Assembly (NCBI RefSeq): GCF_016598575.1
Contig: NZ_CP066801.1
Span: forward strand, 2,728,001 to 2,792,000
Source of the DNA: Streptomyces sp. HSG2
GTDB lineage: Bacteria; Actinomycetota; Actinomycetes; Streptomycetales; Streptomycetaceae
Direction: 5' to 3'
DNA: 64,000 bases
How positions within the stretch are numbered: position 1 is the first letter of the stretch; every line of letters begins with the position of its first letter. Position numbers and translations under genes: made by a program. Below the pieces are notes generated by a model. It was not told the origin of the DNA. It saw only the letters and a list, made by a program, of their open reading frames with translations, and searched no databases. Positions 55,952-64,000 of the stretch are shown piece by piece.

Positions 55952-57565
55952 TCAGTTGTCGCAGCCCTGGACGGGGTTGGCGCTGCCGTCGCAGTTGGTG
56001 GGGACGTTGTCGATGATCTTGTTGTGGGAGTAGGTGGTGACGGTCCCGTTGTTGTCGATTCCGCCCGGTGCCTCGTCCGACGCGTTGTCGATGACCTTGG
56101 TGTGAGTGAGGGCGACCTCGTTGTCGTCGTCGACGAAGATGCCTCCGCCGGTGCTGGTGTCGCCGCTGACCTGGTTCCCCTTGACGGAGGTGCGGCGTAC
56201 GGCCACCCCGTCGTCGTCGCTGAGCCCGGTGTGGATTCCGCCTCCGCTCAGGGTGGCCTTGTTGTCGTGGACCTTGCTGTCCTCCAGGACCGCGTCCTCT
56301 TCGAAGACGATGCCCCCGCCGTCGCCGAAGGCCGTGTTCTCGACGATGGAGCTCTTGCGGATGTGGAAGACGCCGCCGTCGCTGAACAGGCCTCCGCCGT
56401 TCTCCGCCGAGTTGCAGGAGACGAGGCTCTTCTCGATCTCCGTCAGGCCGGAGTCCGAGTGGACGGCTCCGCCGTCGGTCGCGGAGTTCTCGCGGAATAC
56501 GCTCTTGCTGATCCTGGTGGTGCCGCCGTCGTTGTGGATGGCTCCGCCGTCGGAGTCCGCGGTGTTTCCGGTGAACTTGGAGGTGGTGACCTCCAAGAGG
56601 CCGCTCCTGTTCTGGATGGCGCCACCGTTGTCGGAGTAGTTGCCGCTGAAGGTGCTCTTCGCGATGGTGGTGACGCCCTCGTTGGCGATGGCACCGCCCT
56701 CGTCGAAGTCGATGTCGTCGACGGAGTTGTTGTGGAAGGTGGTGTGGTCGAGGTCGAGACGTCCGGCCGGCTGGACGAACACGGCGCCGCCCTCGTCGTT
56801 GTCGGCGCTCTTGCCTCGGGTCAGGGTGAGGTGTCGCAGCGACAGGTCGCCGCCGGCGCCGACCTCGAACAGGCGGAAGTGGTCGGCGTTGGCCGCGCGG
56901 GCGATGGTGGCGCCGTTGCCGTCGATGGTGATGGGCTGGACGACGACGGGCAGGCCGTTGCCGTCCTGGCCGGAGGTGAGGGTGTAGACGCACTTGGGGG
57001 CGAGGGAGAGGTGCCCGCCTCCGCGCTGGTTGGCCTTGGTGATCGCGGAGGCGAGGGCGCTGGGGGAGCACTTCACCTCGTGCGAGTCGCGCTCGTCGTA
57101 CCCGTGCTCGTCGTGTCCCTCGTGCTCCCCGTCGCCGCCTCGGCCGGCTCCGCCGGAGCGACCCTCCTCCTTGCCGCCTTCCTCCTTGCCGCCCTCCTTG
57201 CCGCCGTGGTGCTCTCCGCCCTCCCGCTGCTCGCCGTCGCCGCCGCGGTGCGAGCCCTCGTCGGAGGCGTCGTCACCGTGCTCGGTGTCGGGGTTCCCGG
57301 CCTGCTCGGCCCAGTACTCGGCGTCGTCGTGGTGGTCCTCGTCGTGGTGGCCACCCGGCTCTCCGCCCTTCTTGGCCTCGCCGCCCTTGGCGCTGTCGCC
57401 GCCCTGGACGGCGGCGGCCTTGCTGGTGGTCGGCACCATGGCGGCGGGCGCGGTGCAGGCGATCGTGCTGAGTCCGGCCGCCGCGATGACCACGAGTTTG
57501 CCGTGGGCGCGAATTCCCGTGCCCTTCGAGCGCCGCTGGGGGCCGCGACCGTGTGTGGGGAACAT
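55952..57565 (-). CDS. Secreted right-handed beta-helix protein with His/Asp/Glu-rich linker
   Basis: 537 residues from ATG 57565 (GAGGAGAATCGGG upstream). A signal peptide (about residues 22-43, KLVVIAAAGLSTIACTAPAAMV) may carry a lipobox-like IAC, but the context is weak. Residues 50-160 are low complexity, rich in His, Asp, Glu, Gly (GGHHDEDHHDDAEYW, HHGGKEGGKEEGG). From about 165 a parallel beta-helix begins, CSPSALASAITKANQRGGGHLSL, then 12 or more turns of the pattern GGAIxNxGxTxIxxSxFxxN typical of choice-of-anchor or polymorphic outer-surface proteins. It could bind metal or polysaccharide at the cell surface; function unknown. It is convergent with rrn. Confidence 0.8.
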   Translation of the reverse strand: MFPTHGRGPQRRSKGTGIRAHGKLVVIAAAGLSTIACTAPAAMVPTTSKAAAVQGGDSAKGGEAKKGGEPGGHHDEDHHDDAEYWAEQAGNPDTEHGDDASDEGSHRGGDGEQREGGEHHGGKEGGKEEGGKEEGRSGGAGRGGDGEHEGHDEHGYDERDSHEVKCSPSALASAITKANQRGGGHLSLAPKCVYTLTSGQDGNGLPVVVQPITIDGNGATIARAANADHFRLFEVGAGGDLSLRHLTLTRGKSADNDEGGAVFVQPAGRLDLDHTTFHNNSVDDIDFDEGGAIANEGVTTIAKSTFSGNYSDNGGAIQNRSGLLEVTTSKFTGNTADSDGGAIHNDGGTTRISKSVFRENSATDGGAVHSDSGLTEIEKSLVSCNSAENGGGLFSDGGVFHIRKSSIVENTAFGDGGGIVFEEDAVLEDSKVHDNKATLSGGGIHTGLSDDDGVAVRRTSVKGNQVSGDTSTGGGIFVDDDNEVALTHTKVIDNASDEAPGGIDNNGTVTTYSHNKIIDNVPTNCDGSANPVQGCDN

Positions 57566-57869
57566 CCCGATTCTCCTCGTGCGTGACAGATGTGGAGTCG
57601 CCTGAAGTGGCGATGAGCACATATCACCTCAAAAGGGATAACGGATGTGATGTTTTTTCGTAGTGCGTCCGGGGTTCTTATGAGCGGGTAATCGTATGAA
57701 TTGGTACTCGTGGAGCCTTGTACGTCTGCCGTCAGATGGTCGCGGGCACGGTGTCGGCGTGCCGTCAGAAGGTCGCGGCACCACCACGGACGTCCGCCGG
57801 AGCCCGAAGGACGCCGCATCGGCCCGGCAGGTCCGGGGGACCGTACGCCCGGCACCGTCCGCCCGCGGA
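57566..57869. other. Intergenic region between beta-helix and coupling-like gene
   Basis: 304 bases. 57590-57700 is AT-rich for this genome and likely contains the promoter of the beta-helix gene. A direct repeat (TGCCGTCAGATGGTCGCGG and TGCCGTCAGAAGGTCGCGG, 57726-57744 and 57761-57779) lies beside it. No gene seen. Confidence 0.5.
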
Positions 57870-59486
57870 TCAGGCCGGCAGTTCCTCCCGGGGCCAGCGG
57901 GCGCGGCCCTGCTCAGGGGAGCGGAGCAGGGCCAGCGTCGGCAGGCCCCTGTCCCCACCGGAGGCGAGCAGTTCGGGAAGACGGGGGAGCGGGGCGACGG
58001 CGGCCACGTCTTCCAACACCAGGGTGAGTGGTGGGTCGAGCCGACCGGAGGATGACCGTGCGGCCACGCGCCGGCCGCGCTCGACCACGCTGGAGGCGAG
58101 GGCCGTCAGAAGCGGCATCGCGCCGGGCGCCGACCTGGGGTCTTCGAGGGACTCGCCGACCACGTAGAGACTTCCCCCTTCTTCCACGAAGGAATCCAGG
58201 GCGAGGACGTCGGCGCGGTGGGATGTGCACGCCTGACGGATGTTGACGGCGGAGAGGGCGGCCAGCGTCCGGGAGGTCAGCTCGTGTGCCATGTCGCGGC
58301 GCTCGGGATACGCGGTGAGCGCGGCCTCCAGTTCCCCCGCCGATCCGGGGGCCGCCCTGGTGTGGGTGCGGAGGGTGCGAACGGCGTCCTGCACCTGGTT
58401 GCCGTGGGCCCACCGGTGGAGGTGTCGGACCGTCCGCCCCTCCAGGGCGGCGGCGTGGAGGTAGCAGCGCAGCAGCGTGCGGGCGGTGTCGGAGACGGCC
58501 TGGTCGAGTCGCGCGGTCGGCCGGACCGGGGCGAGCAGCGCGGCGGCCCGCTCCGCGGCCGTCGCCGGGTCCTGGCAGCCGGCCGTCGGCGCCCACCGGA
58601 GACGGGAGGGGGTGTCGCAGAGATGCGCGGGGTCGTAGAGGTGTACCGGGCCCAGCTTGGCGCGCGCGTCCTTGGTGTCCCGCCAGACACCCGGGTTCGA
58701 GGTGACGACGAGCACCGGCCCCGCGGCGTCGCGCACCGCCCGGACGGCGAGGGCGCCGCGGACCTCCGCCGGCCCGTACCGCAGCGGGCCTTCTCGGTGC
58801 TCCGGGGGCACGCTCGGGACGACGGACTCCCGCGGGGCGGCTTCGTGGGACGGGGACTTCGCCGGCGCGTCGGTGGTCGACTCCGCCGGCCCTGTCGGCG
58901 AGTCGTCCTTACGGATCGCCCGCCCCGGGGAGGTGGCGGGCCGGGGAAGCGCGCCGCCTCCCGGATCCCCTTCCGTTCCCGGGGGCGCGGGAGGGGCCGG
59001 GACGGGCGTCCGCGCCCCCGCGGGTCGCCGCGTGGACCGCGGTGCCGACTCCCCCGCCGGTCCGTGCCGGTGATGGGCCGGCTGAGGGCCCGCCTCGGCG
59101 CCGGCTCCGCCCCGGGTGGCCGTCCGATGTCTCCGCACGGCCTTCCAGCGGGCCAGTGTGCCCAGTACGAAGACGCTCAGCACCACCAGCACCATGAGCT
59201 GTCCGAGGAAGACCCCCCAGAACAGCCCGTGTCCGGGGAGTCCGACCGGGGCCGCCCCGGGCCAGGCGCCGGGGATGTCGCGGGGGTCGGCGACCAGCAG
59301 GCGCATGGCCGAGGGCGTGCGAGTGAAGGCGACCCCCGAGGGCCAGGAGCCGTGCGCGAGAAGGCCGGCCAGGCCGGTGGCCGTCCACGTCAGCAGCGTC
59401 ATGCCGAGCAGGAACCCGATAGCGCCGACCAACAGGCCGTCCGGGACGCCGCCCCGACCCTCGCGGCGGCCCTCGTCCGGTCTCAT
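57870..59486 (-). CDS. T4SS coupling-protein-like (TraG/TraD-related) ATPase, short form
   Basis: 538 residues from ATG 59486. Two N-terminal membrane segments (about 18-42 and 88-110) and a Pro/Ser/Thr-rich linker precede a TraD-like domain: LAVRAVRDAAGPVLVVTSNPGVWRDTKDARAKLGPVHLYDP, where the Walker A has degenerated (TSNPGVW in place of GxxGxGKS), then LTLVLEDVAAVAPLPRLPELLASGGDRGLPTLALLRSPEQG. It stops soon after the Walker B-like segment, where full-length coupling proteins continue. It is the last gene of the operon. An ATP-hydrolysing role is doubtful; a membrane adaptor is possible. Confidence 0.75.
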   Translation of the reverse strand: MRPDEGRREGRGGVPDGLLVGAIGFLLGMTLLTWTATGLAGLLAHGSWPSGVAFTRTPSAMRLLVADPRDIPGAWPGAAPVGLPGHGLFWGVFLGQLMVLVVLSVFVLGTLARWKAVRRHRTATRGGAGAEAGPQPAHHRHGPAGESAPRSTRRPAGARTPVPAPPAPPGTEGDPGGGALPRPATSPGRAIRKDDSPTGPAESTTDAPAKSPSHEAAPRESVVPSVPPEHREGPLRYGPAEVRGALAVRAVRDAAGPVLVVTSNPGVWRDTKDARAKLGPVHLYDPAHLCDTPSRLRWAPTAGCQDPATAAERAAALLAPVRPTARLDQAVSDTARTLLRCYLHAAALEGRTVRHLHRWAHGNQVQDAVRTLRTHTRAAPGSAGELEAALTAYPERRDMAHELTSRTLAALSAVNIRQACTSHRADVLALDSFVEEGGSLYVVGESLEDPRSAPGAMPLLTALASSVVERGRRVAARSSSGRLDPPLTLVLEDVAAVAPLPRLPELLASGGDRGLPTLALLRSPEQGRARWPREELPA

Positions 59487-59589
59487 GCCGTTCCTCCGTC
59501 TCGTGCCCGGTGCGGCACCGGGGCGGCGTCCGATCGCGGCGAGGAGGAGGGACGCGAGGACGGCCGGGGTGGCGTGGGCAGCCCGAGCA

Positions 59590-61002
59590 CTACGCCACCG
59601 TCGACCGCGACGGGTCCCCCAGACGCTGTTCCACGAACGCCGCGGCTCGTTCCTCCGCCTCCAGTTCTGCCGCGAGCAGGGCGTCGTCGCCTCGGTCTCC
59701 CGAGGATTCGGTCATGGCGCGGTCCGTGAAGACCAGGGGGCGCTCGGTCTCGGTCACCAGGTGTTTGACGACCTGGACGTTGCCGTTGACGTCCCACACC
59801 GCGATGCCCGGGGTCAGGGTCGGGATGATCTCCACCGCCCAGCGGGGCAGTCCCAGCACCCTCCCGGTGGCTCGCGCCTCGTCGGCCTTCTGCGCGTAGA
59901 CGGTCCTGGTCGAGGCCATCTTGAGGATCGCCGCCGCCTCCTTCGCCGCGGCCCCGTCCACGACGTCCGACAGGTGGTGGACGACCGCCACGAAGGACAG
60001 GCCGAGCCGACGGCCGAACTTGAGCAGTCGTTGGAACAGCTGGGCCACGAAGGGGCTGTTGATGATGTGCCAGGCCTCCTCGACCAGGAAGATGCGCTTC
60101 TTTCGGTCGGGACGGATCCAGGTGTGCTCCAGCCACACGCCGACGATGGCCATCAGGATGGGCATCGCGATCGAGTTGCGATCGATGTGGGACAGGTCGA
60201 AGACGATCAGCGGTGCGTCCAGGTCGATCCCCACCGTGGTGGGCCCGTCGAACATGCCGCGCAGGTCGCCGTCGACGAGCCGGTCGAGAACCAGGGCGAC
60301 GTCGAGGCCCCAGGCCCGTACGTCGTCGGGATCGACGTTCATCGCCTCGGCCGCGTCCGGTTCGGGGTGGCGCAGGCGCTCCACGATGTCGGTCAGGACG
60401 GGCTGCCGGTCGAGGACGGTCTCGTTGACGTAGGAGTGCGCCACCTTGAGGGCGAAGCCCGACCGTTCGTCGAGCCCGCGCCCCATGGCGACCTCGACGA
60501 TGGTCCGGAGCAGCGCCAGCTGTCCTGTGGTGGTGATCGTCGGGTCGAGGGGGTTGAGCCGGATGCCGTGGTCCAGGGCGGCCGTCGGGTCCAGCCGGAC
60601 GGGAGTTATGCCCAACTCCTCCGCGATGAGGTTCCACTCGCCGACGCCGTCCTCGCCCTGCGCGTCGAGCACCACGACCTGGCGGTCCCGGAACCGCAGC
60701 TGTCGCAGTACGTAGGTCTTCTCCAACGCCGACTTGCCGTTTCCGGACTCGCCCAGGACCAGCCAGTGAGGGGCCGGCAGTTGCTGGCCGTACAGCTGGA
60801 AGGGGTCGTAGATGTAGCCCTTGCCGGAGTACACCTCCCGGCCGATGATCACGCCGGAGTCGCCCAGGCCGGGGGCCGCGGTGGGCAGGTAGACGGCCTG
60901 TGCCTGACCGGTCGAGGTGCGCACCGGCAGGCGGGTCGTCTCCACCTTCCCGAAGAGGAAGGAGGTGAAGGCGTCCGTGAGGACGGTCAGCGGATCCCGC
61001 AT
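59590..61002 (-). CDS. VirB4-like ATPase of type IV secretion-like system
   Basis: 470 residues from ATG 61002. The Walker A WLVLGESGNGKSALEKTY (84-91 for GESGNGKS) and Walker B KRIFLVEEAWHIINSPFVAQLFQ are intact. Conserved VirB4-type parts follow: FVAVVHHLSDVVDG and KMASTRTVYAQKADEA. In conjugation and secretion systems VirB4 powers pilus or channel assembly at the inner membrane face. The frame continues upstream only into the preceding gene. It begins 11 bp after the SCO6880-like stop. Confidence 0.9.
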   Translation of the reverse strand: MRDPLTVLTDAFTSFLFGKVETTRLPVRTSTGQAQAVYLPTAAPGLGDSGVIIGREVYSGKGYIYDPFQLYGQQLPAPHWLVLGESGNGKSALEKTYVLRQLRFRDRQVVVLDAQGEDGVGEWNLIAEELGITPVRLDPTAALDHGIRLNPLDPTITTTGQLALLRTIVEVAMGRGLDERSGFALKVAHSYVNETVLDRQPVLTDIVERLRHPEPDAAEAMNVDPDDVRAWGLDVALVLDRLVDGDLRGMFDGPTTVGIDLDAPLIVFDLSHIDRNSIAMPILMAIVGVWLEHTWIRPDRKKRIFLVEEAWHIINSPFVAQLFQRLLKFGRRLGLSFVAVVHHLSDVVDGAAAKEAAAILKMASTRTVYAQKADEARATGRVLGLPRWAVEIIPTLTPGIAVWDVNGNVQVVKHLVTETERPLVFTDRAMTESSGDRGDDALLAAELEAEERAAAFVEQRLGDPSRSTVA

Positions 61003-61013
61003 GAGGCTAGCCC

Positions 61014-62570
61014 CTACCTTCGGATGCCGGTGGCGAACGGGAGGGTGTTCACGAAGGCGCGGTGGTGCTCGCGGTCGCACCACTCCAGCTTCAGGTACGA
61101 CTTGCCGGCCGAGGCCCGGATGGTCCGCTTGTCGCGACCGAGCGCTTCGGGGGTGCGGGCGGAGACGGTGAGGTAGCCGACCAGATTGACGCCGGCGGCT
61201 CCGCTGGCGAGATCCTCGCCGCGCTGGTCGAGCCGGCTGTGCGCGGCGAGGTCGCGTGGGTCGACGGTGCGGTTCATCTTGGCGGCCCGGGACGCCTCCG
61301 CGCTGTCGTTGGTCTTCTCCGTGAGCATCCGCTCGATGGCCACCTCGGTCGGCTCCAGATCCATCGTGACGGCGACCGTGCGGATGACGTCCGGAGTGTG
61401 GACGAGCAGGGGGGCCAGGAAGTTGACGCCGACCGGGGTCATCGGCCACTCCTTGACCCAGGCGGTGGCGTGGCACCAGGGGGCGCGGGTGGCGGACTCG
61501 CGGGTCTTGGCCTGAAGGTAGGTGGGCTCGGTCGCGTCCAGCTCCGCGGGCCAGGTGTTCCGGCGGGTCATCGCCTGGATGTGGTCGATGGGGTGGTCCG
61601 GGTCGTACATGGAGTGGATCAGCGAGGCGAGCCGACCCTGGCCGAGTGGCTGCCGGACGCGGATGTCGGCTTCCTGGAGCCGGGAGCAGATGTCCGTCAG
61701 CTCGCGGGCCATCACCACCGCGAGGCCGGCGTCCCGGTCCGCCCGCCCGCGCGCCGGACGGGCGGCGCGGGCCATGGCGTGCGCCTCGGCGGCCAGATCG
61801 CGGCTGTGGTGCATACAGGCCACCAGGTAGGCGCGGTGCTGCTCGCTGCTGGTGGACACCATCGACTGCAACTGGTCGTAGGAGTCGCGGAGCCAGGGCA
61901 GCGCCCGGTCGTCCCCACGCACGGCGACGTCCTTGGCGTGGGCGTCCGGGTCCGCCGGCAGGGTGCGGGCGAGCATCTGGAGCCGGGTCACGAAGCCGTC
62001 CCCGTTGGCGACGTGCTTCAGGAGGGTGCCGAAGCGGTCGACCAGCGCTTCCTGGTCCTCGGAGTCGCGCAGGCCCACCCCGGGGCCCTCGATCTCGAGG
62101 GCGGCGGTCACCGTCTTCCGGTCCGCGTGGAGCAACACGGCGATCTCGTCAGGACCGAACGGCGCCGAGAGCCAGGTGATCCGACCGATGCCGGGGGGAG
62201 GCCCCACCTCGACCTCCCGCCCGTCCAGCCGGGTCCCGGCCTCGGCCGCGCCGGAACGGTAGGTCGCCCCCCGACGCAGGGTCCGGCGGTAGCCGCGGTT
62301 GATCTCGAACCACCGGTAGAACGTCCGTTGCCGGTAGGGCATGTAGACGGCGGCGAGCGCGAGCAGCGGGAAGCCGGTCAGCAGCACGATGCGCAGGGTC
62401 AGATGGGGCACCAGGAGCCCGCACATCATGCCGAGGAAAGCCCCCACGACGATCAGCGCGATCTCGCCGGTCTCGCGATTGCGCCCGATCACCGCGTTCG
62501 GCCGGGCCCGACCGATCAGATACGAACGGCGGGGCGTGACCGGATGGGACAGGTGAGACTCGGTCGTCAA
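61014..62570 (-). CDS. SCO6880-family T4SS-like membrane protein
   Basis: 518 residues from TTG 62570, which shares TTGA with the preceding stop (4-bp overlap). Starting with SYLIGRARPNAVIGRNRETGEIALIVVGAFLGMMCGLL, it has two membrane segments (about 38-58 and 63-80), then a large soluble domain with MVSTSSEQHRAYLVACMH, TYLQAKTRESATRAPWCHATAWVKEWPMTPVGVNFLAPLL and SARTPEALGRDKRTIRASAGKSYLKLEWCDREHH. It is conserved beside VirB4-like genes in actinobacteria, perhaps as a PrgI/VirB3-fused piece. Its molecular role is not known to me. Confidence 0.88.
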   Translation of the reverse strand: MTTESHLSHPVTPRRSYLIGRARPNAVIGRNRETGEIALIVVGAFLGMMCGLLVPHLTLRIVLLTGFPLLALAAVYMPYRQRTFYRWFEINRGYRRTLRRGATYRSGAAEAGTRLDGREVEVGPPPGIGRITWLSAPFGPDEIAVLLHADRKTVTAALEIEGPGVGLRDSEDQEALVDRFGTLLKHVANGDGFVTRLQMLARTLPADPDAHAKDVAVRGDDRALPWLRDSYDQLQSMVSTSSEQHRAYLVACMHHSRDLAAEAHAMARAARPARGRADRDAGLAVVMARELTDICSRLQEADIRVRQPLGQGRLASLIHSMYDPDHPIDHIQAMTRRNTWPAELDATEPTYLQAKTRESATRAPWCHATAWVKEWPMTPVGVNFLAPLLVHTPDVIRTVAVTMDLEPTEVAIERMLTEKTNDSAEASRAAKMNRTVDPRDLAAHSRLDQRGEDLASGAAGVNLVGYLTVSARTPEALGRDKRTIRASAGKSYLKLEWCDREHHRAFVNTLPFATGIRR

Positions 62571-63907
62571 CGCCCCTCACCTCCTGAGCTTCGGGTGTCG
62601 CTGTTGCGGGAACCGGCGTGCGGCGTGTTCACCGGACTGCCCGACCGGGGCGCGGGCGCGGGCGGCGCCACCACGGTGCCCCCGCCGCTCGACCCTCGAT
62701 CGCCGTGCGCGGCGACGCCACCGGAGGCCGGGTTGGCGGGGCGCGGCGACCCGCCGCCGGACCCGCTGTCCGCGCCCTGCTGGCCTCGGGAGCTGTGCGC
62801 CTTGATCCCCTGGGCCACCAGGGTGGCCGGGGAACTCATCACCGCGGCGGCCTTGCCCTCGGCACCCTGCATGAGCCGGTTGTTCCGGGAATTGGCGATC
62901 TCGTCGCCGAACCCGGGGACGAAGCGGTAGATCATCGCCGAGGCGAAGATGGCGAGCAGGATGATGGCCAGGCCCGAGACCACCGCCGAGAAGGCGTCCG
63001 GCCCGTCGTCGGCGGACAGCGCGCCGGCCAGTCCGAGGACGATGACGATGACGGGCTTGACCAGGATGACGGCGATCATGATGCCCGCCCAGCGTCGGAC
63101 GTGCCCCCACAGGTTCTTGTCGACCAGTCCCGCGTAGACCACCGTTCCCAGCAGTGCCCCGACGTAGAGCAGCGCGGCCCGGATCACCAGCTCCAGCCAG
63201 AGGACCCCGGCGGCGAGGATCGACACCAGCGAGACGACGATCAGCATGATCGGGCCGCCGCCGATGCTCTCGCCCTTCTCCAGGGCCGACGAGAACGTAC
63301 CGAAGAAGGCGTCCGTTTGGTCCCCGGTCGCCTGGGCGAGCACGTCGGTGACACCGTCCGTCGCCGACACCACCGTGTACAGGATCAGCGGGGTGAAGGC
63401 GGACGCCAGCACGGTGAGCCAGAGGAACCCGACCGCCTCCGACAACGCGGTCGTCAACGGCACCCCCCGAACCGCCCGCTTGGCGACGGCCAGGAGCCAC
63501 AGAAGCAGCGTCAGGATCGTCGAGGCGGCGAAGACGACGGCGTACTGCTGGAGGAAGGTGGGGTTGGTGTAGTCGACCTCGGCCGTCTCGCTTACGGCGG
63601 TGCTCAGCTTGTCGATCGTCCAGGCGGCGGCCTCGGCGCAGCCCTTGGCCAGGGCGGAGAGCGGATCGATCGCGGAGGCCGGCCCGTCCAGCGTCCCGCC
63701 CCCGCCTCCACCGGTGCCGCCGCCCCGCTCGCAGAACTCCTTGGCGGGGCCGCGAATCAGATCACAGGGGTTGTCACTTGACGACGGTGTTGGACTGGGG
63801 TCGGGCGTGGGTTCCGCGGTGGCCTGTGGGGCCAGGGACACGACCGTTGTCTGTACGGCGGCCAGAGCCACCGCGCCTTTGAGAGCTCGGCTTCGGCTAG
63901 CGCGCAT
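62567..63907 (-). CDS. TrbL/VirB6-like polytopic membrane protein
   Basis: 446 residues from ATG 63907. A signal-like N-terminus (1-32) is followed by a Gly-rich linker and then about six membrane helices (residues 120-330: YAVVFAASTILTLLLWLLAVA, VGFLWLTVLASAFTPLILYTVV, IMLIVVSLVSILAAGVLWLELVIRAALLYVG, IMIAVILVKPVIVIVLGLAGAL, SGLAIILLAIFASAMIY). The C-terminal 100 residues are Gly/Ser/Pro-rich. This is the VirB6/TrbL pattern, the channel component of a type IV secretion system. Overlaps both neighbours, so it is part of one operon. Confidence 0.88.
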   Translation of the reverse strand: MRASRSRALKGAVALAAVQTTVVSLAPQATAEPTPDPSPTPSSSDNPCDLIRGPAKEFCERGGGTGGGGGGTLDGPASAIDPLSALAKGCAEAAAWTIDKLSTAVSETAEVDYTNPTFLQQYAVVFAASTILTLLLWLLAVAKRAVRGVPLTTALSEAVGFLWLTVLASAFTPLILYTVVSATDGVTDVLAQATGDQTDAFFGTFSSALEKGESIGGGPIMLIVVSLVSILAAGVLWLELVIRAALLYVGALLGTVVYAGLVDKNLWGHVRRWAGIMIAVILVKPVIVIVLGLAGALSADDGPDAFSAVVSGLAIILLAIFASAMIYRFVPGFGDEIANSRNNRLMQGAEGKAAAVMSSPATLVAQGIKAHSSRGQQGADSGSGGGSPRPANPASGGVAAHGDRGSSGGGTVVAPPAPAPRSGSPVNTPHAGSRNSDTRSSGGEGR

Positions 63908-64000
63908 AGGTGAAGCCTCCGTACTCCTCGACGGCCTTGGTCATGTCGTCGGCTGTCGAGGCTCGCTGATCGCGCCTGACCGGCACTGGGCCGTCCGTCT
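63897..64000 (-). CDS. 3' end of an upstream T4SS-like operon gene
   Basis: Partial: the last 34 codons; the start is beyond the right edge. The visible C-terminus reads ...PVRRDQRASTADDMTKAVEEYGGFTYAR. The stop (63897-63899) overlaps the start of the TrbL-like gene by 11 bp, consistent with translational coupling. Not recognised. Confidence 0.6.
   Translation of the reverse strand, partial: TDGPVPVRRDQRASTADDMTKAVEEYGGFTYAR

Overview
The window is chromosomal DNA from a Streptomyces-type actinomycete. The evidence is the very high GC content, strong G/C bias at third codon positions, frequent GTG and TTG starts with GGAGG-type ribosome binding sites, bldC, and a gene order (purL-purF-purM, vdh, bldC, hrpA, DEAD-box helicase, rrn, T4SS-like genes) that I recognise from streptomycete cores.

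Region by region. 1-4.5 kb: purine synthesis (3' end of purL, a DinB/maleylpyruvate-isomerase-like protein, purF, purM) converging on a DUF3073 gene. 4.8-13.4 kb: valine/leucine dehydrogenase, a conserved actinobacterial protein, bldC with a long lower-GC leader, a DUF6274-type small protein, hrpA flanked by two identical tRNA-Asp genes, and a Glu-Asp-Phe tRNA cluster. 13.5-26.6 kb: metallophosphoesterase, zincin-like metallopeptidase, lipoprotein, DEAD-box helicase with a repeat-expanded Arg/Asp/Gly tail, tRNA-Lys, secreted subtilase with P-domain, giant LuxR-type ATPase regulator, peroxiredoxin-like protein, and a fused RibD-type protein with reductase and deaminase in swapped order. 26.7-29.4 kb: initiator tRNA, an M23 endopeptidase behind a probable c-di-AMP (ydaO) riboswitch, and trmB.

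29.6-38.5 kb looks like an accessory insertion and is the most interesting part. It holds an ABC exporter, a membrane/alpha-beta-hydrolase fusion (CypH/LinH-like), a small membrane-anchored partner (CypL/LinL-like), and on the opposite strand a run of six tiny genes for 62-67 residue peptides. These have acidic leaders, mostly with a PGRH-type motif, and Thr/Ser/Ala/Val-rich hydrophobic tails; four of the six lie in a recent 0.73-kb tandem duplication. A NarL-type two-component system follows. I read this as a multi-peptide linaridin-like RiPP locus; the function is inference.

38.6-50.0 kb: L-2-hydroxyglutarate oxidase-like flavoenzyme, a sporulation-associated regulator, an asparagine-synthase-like protein with a degraded PP-loop, a TetR regulator ending in a 14-bp tandem repeat, a PAS-PP2C-kinase regulator, and an MFS/MarR pair sharing a four-copy operator-like repeat. 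50.0-55.9 kb: a complete 16S-23S-5S rRNA operon with several promoters. 55.9-64 kb: a secreted His/Asp/Glu-rich beta-helix protein, then a co-directional chromosomal type IV secretion-like operon (TrbL-like, SCO6880-like, VirB4-like, coupling-like) that runs off the right edge.
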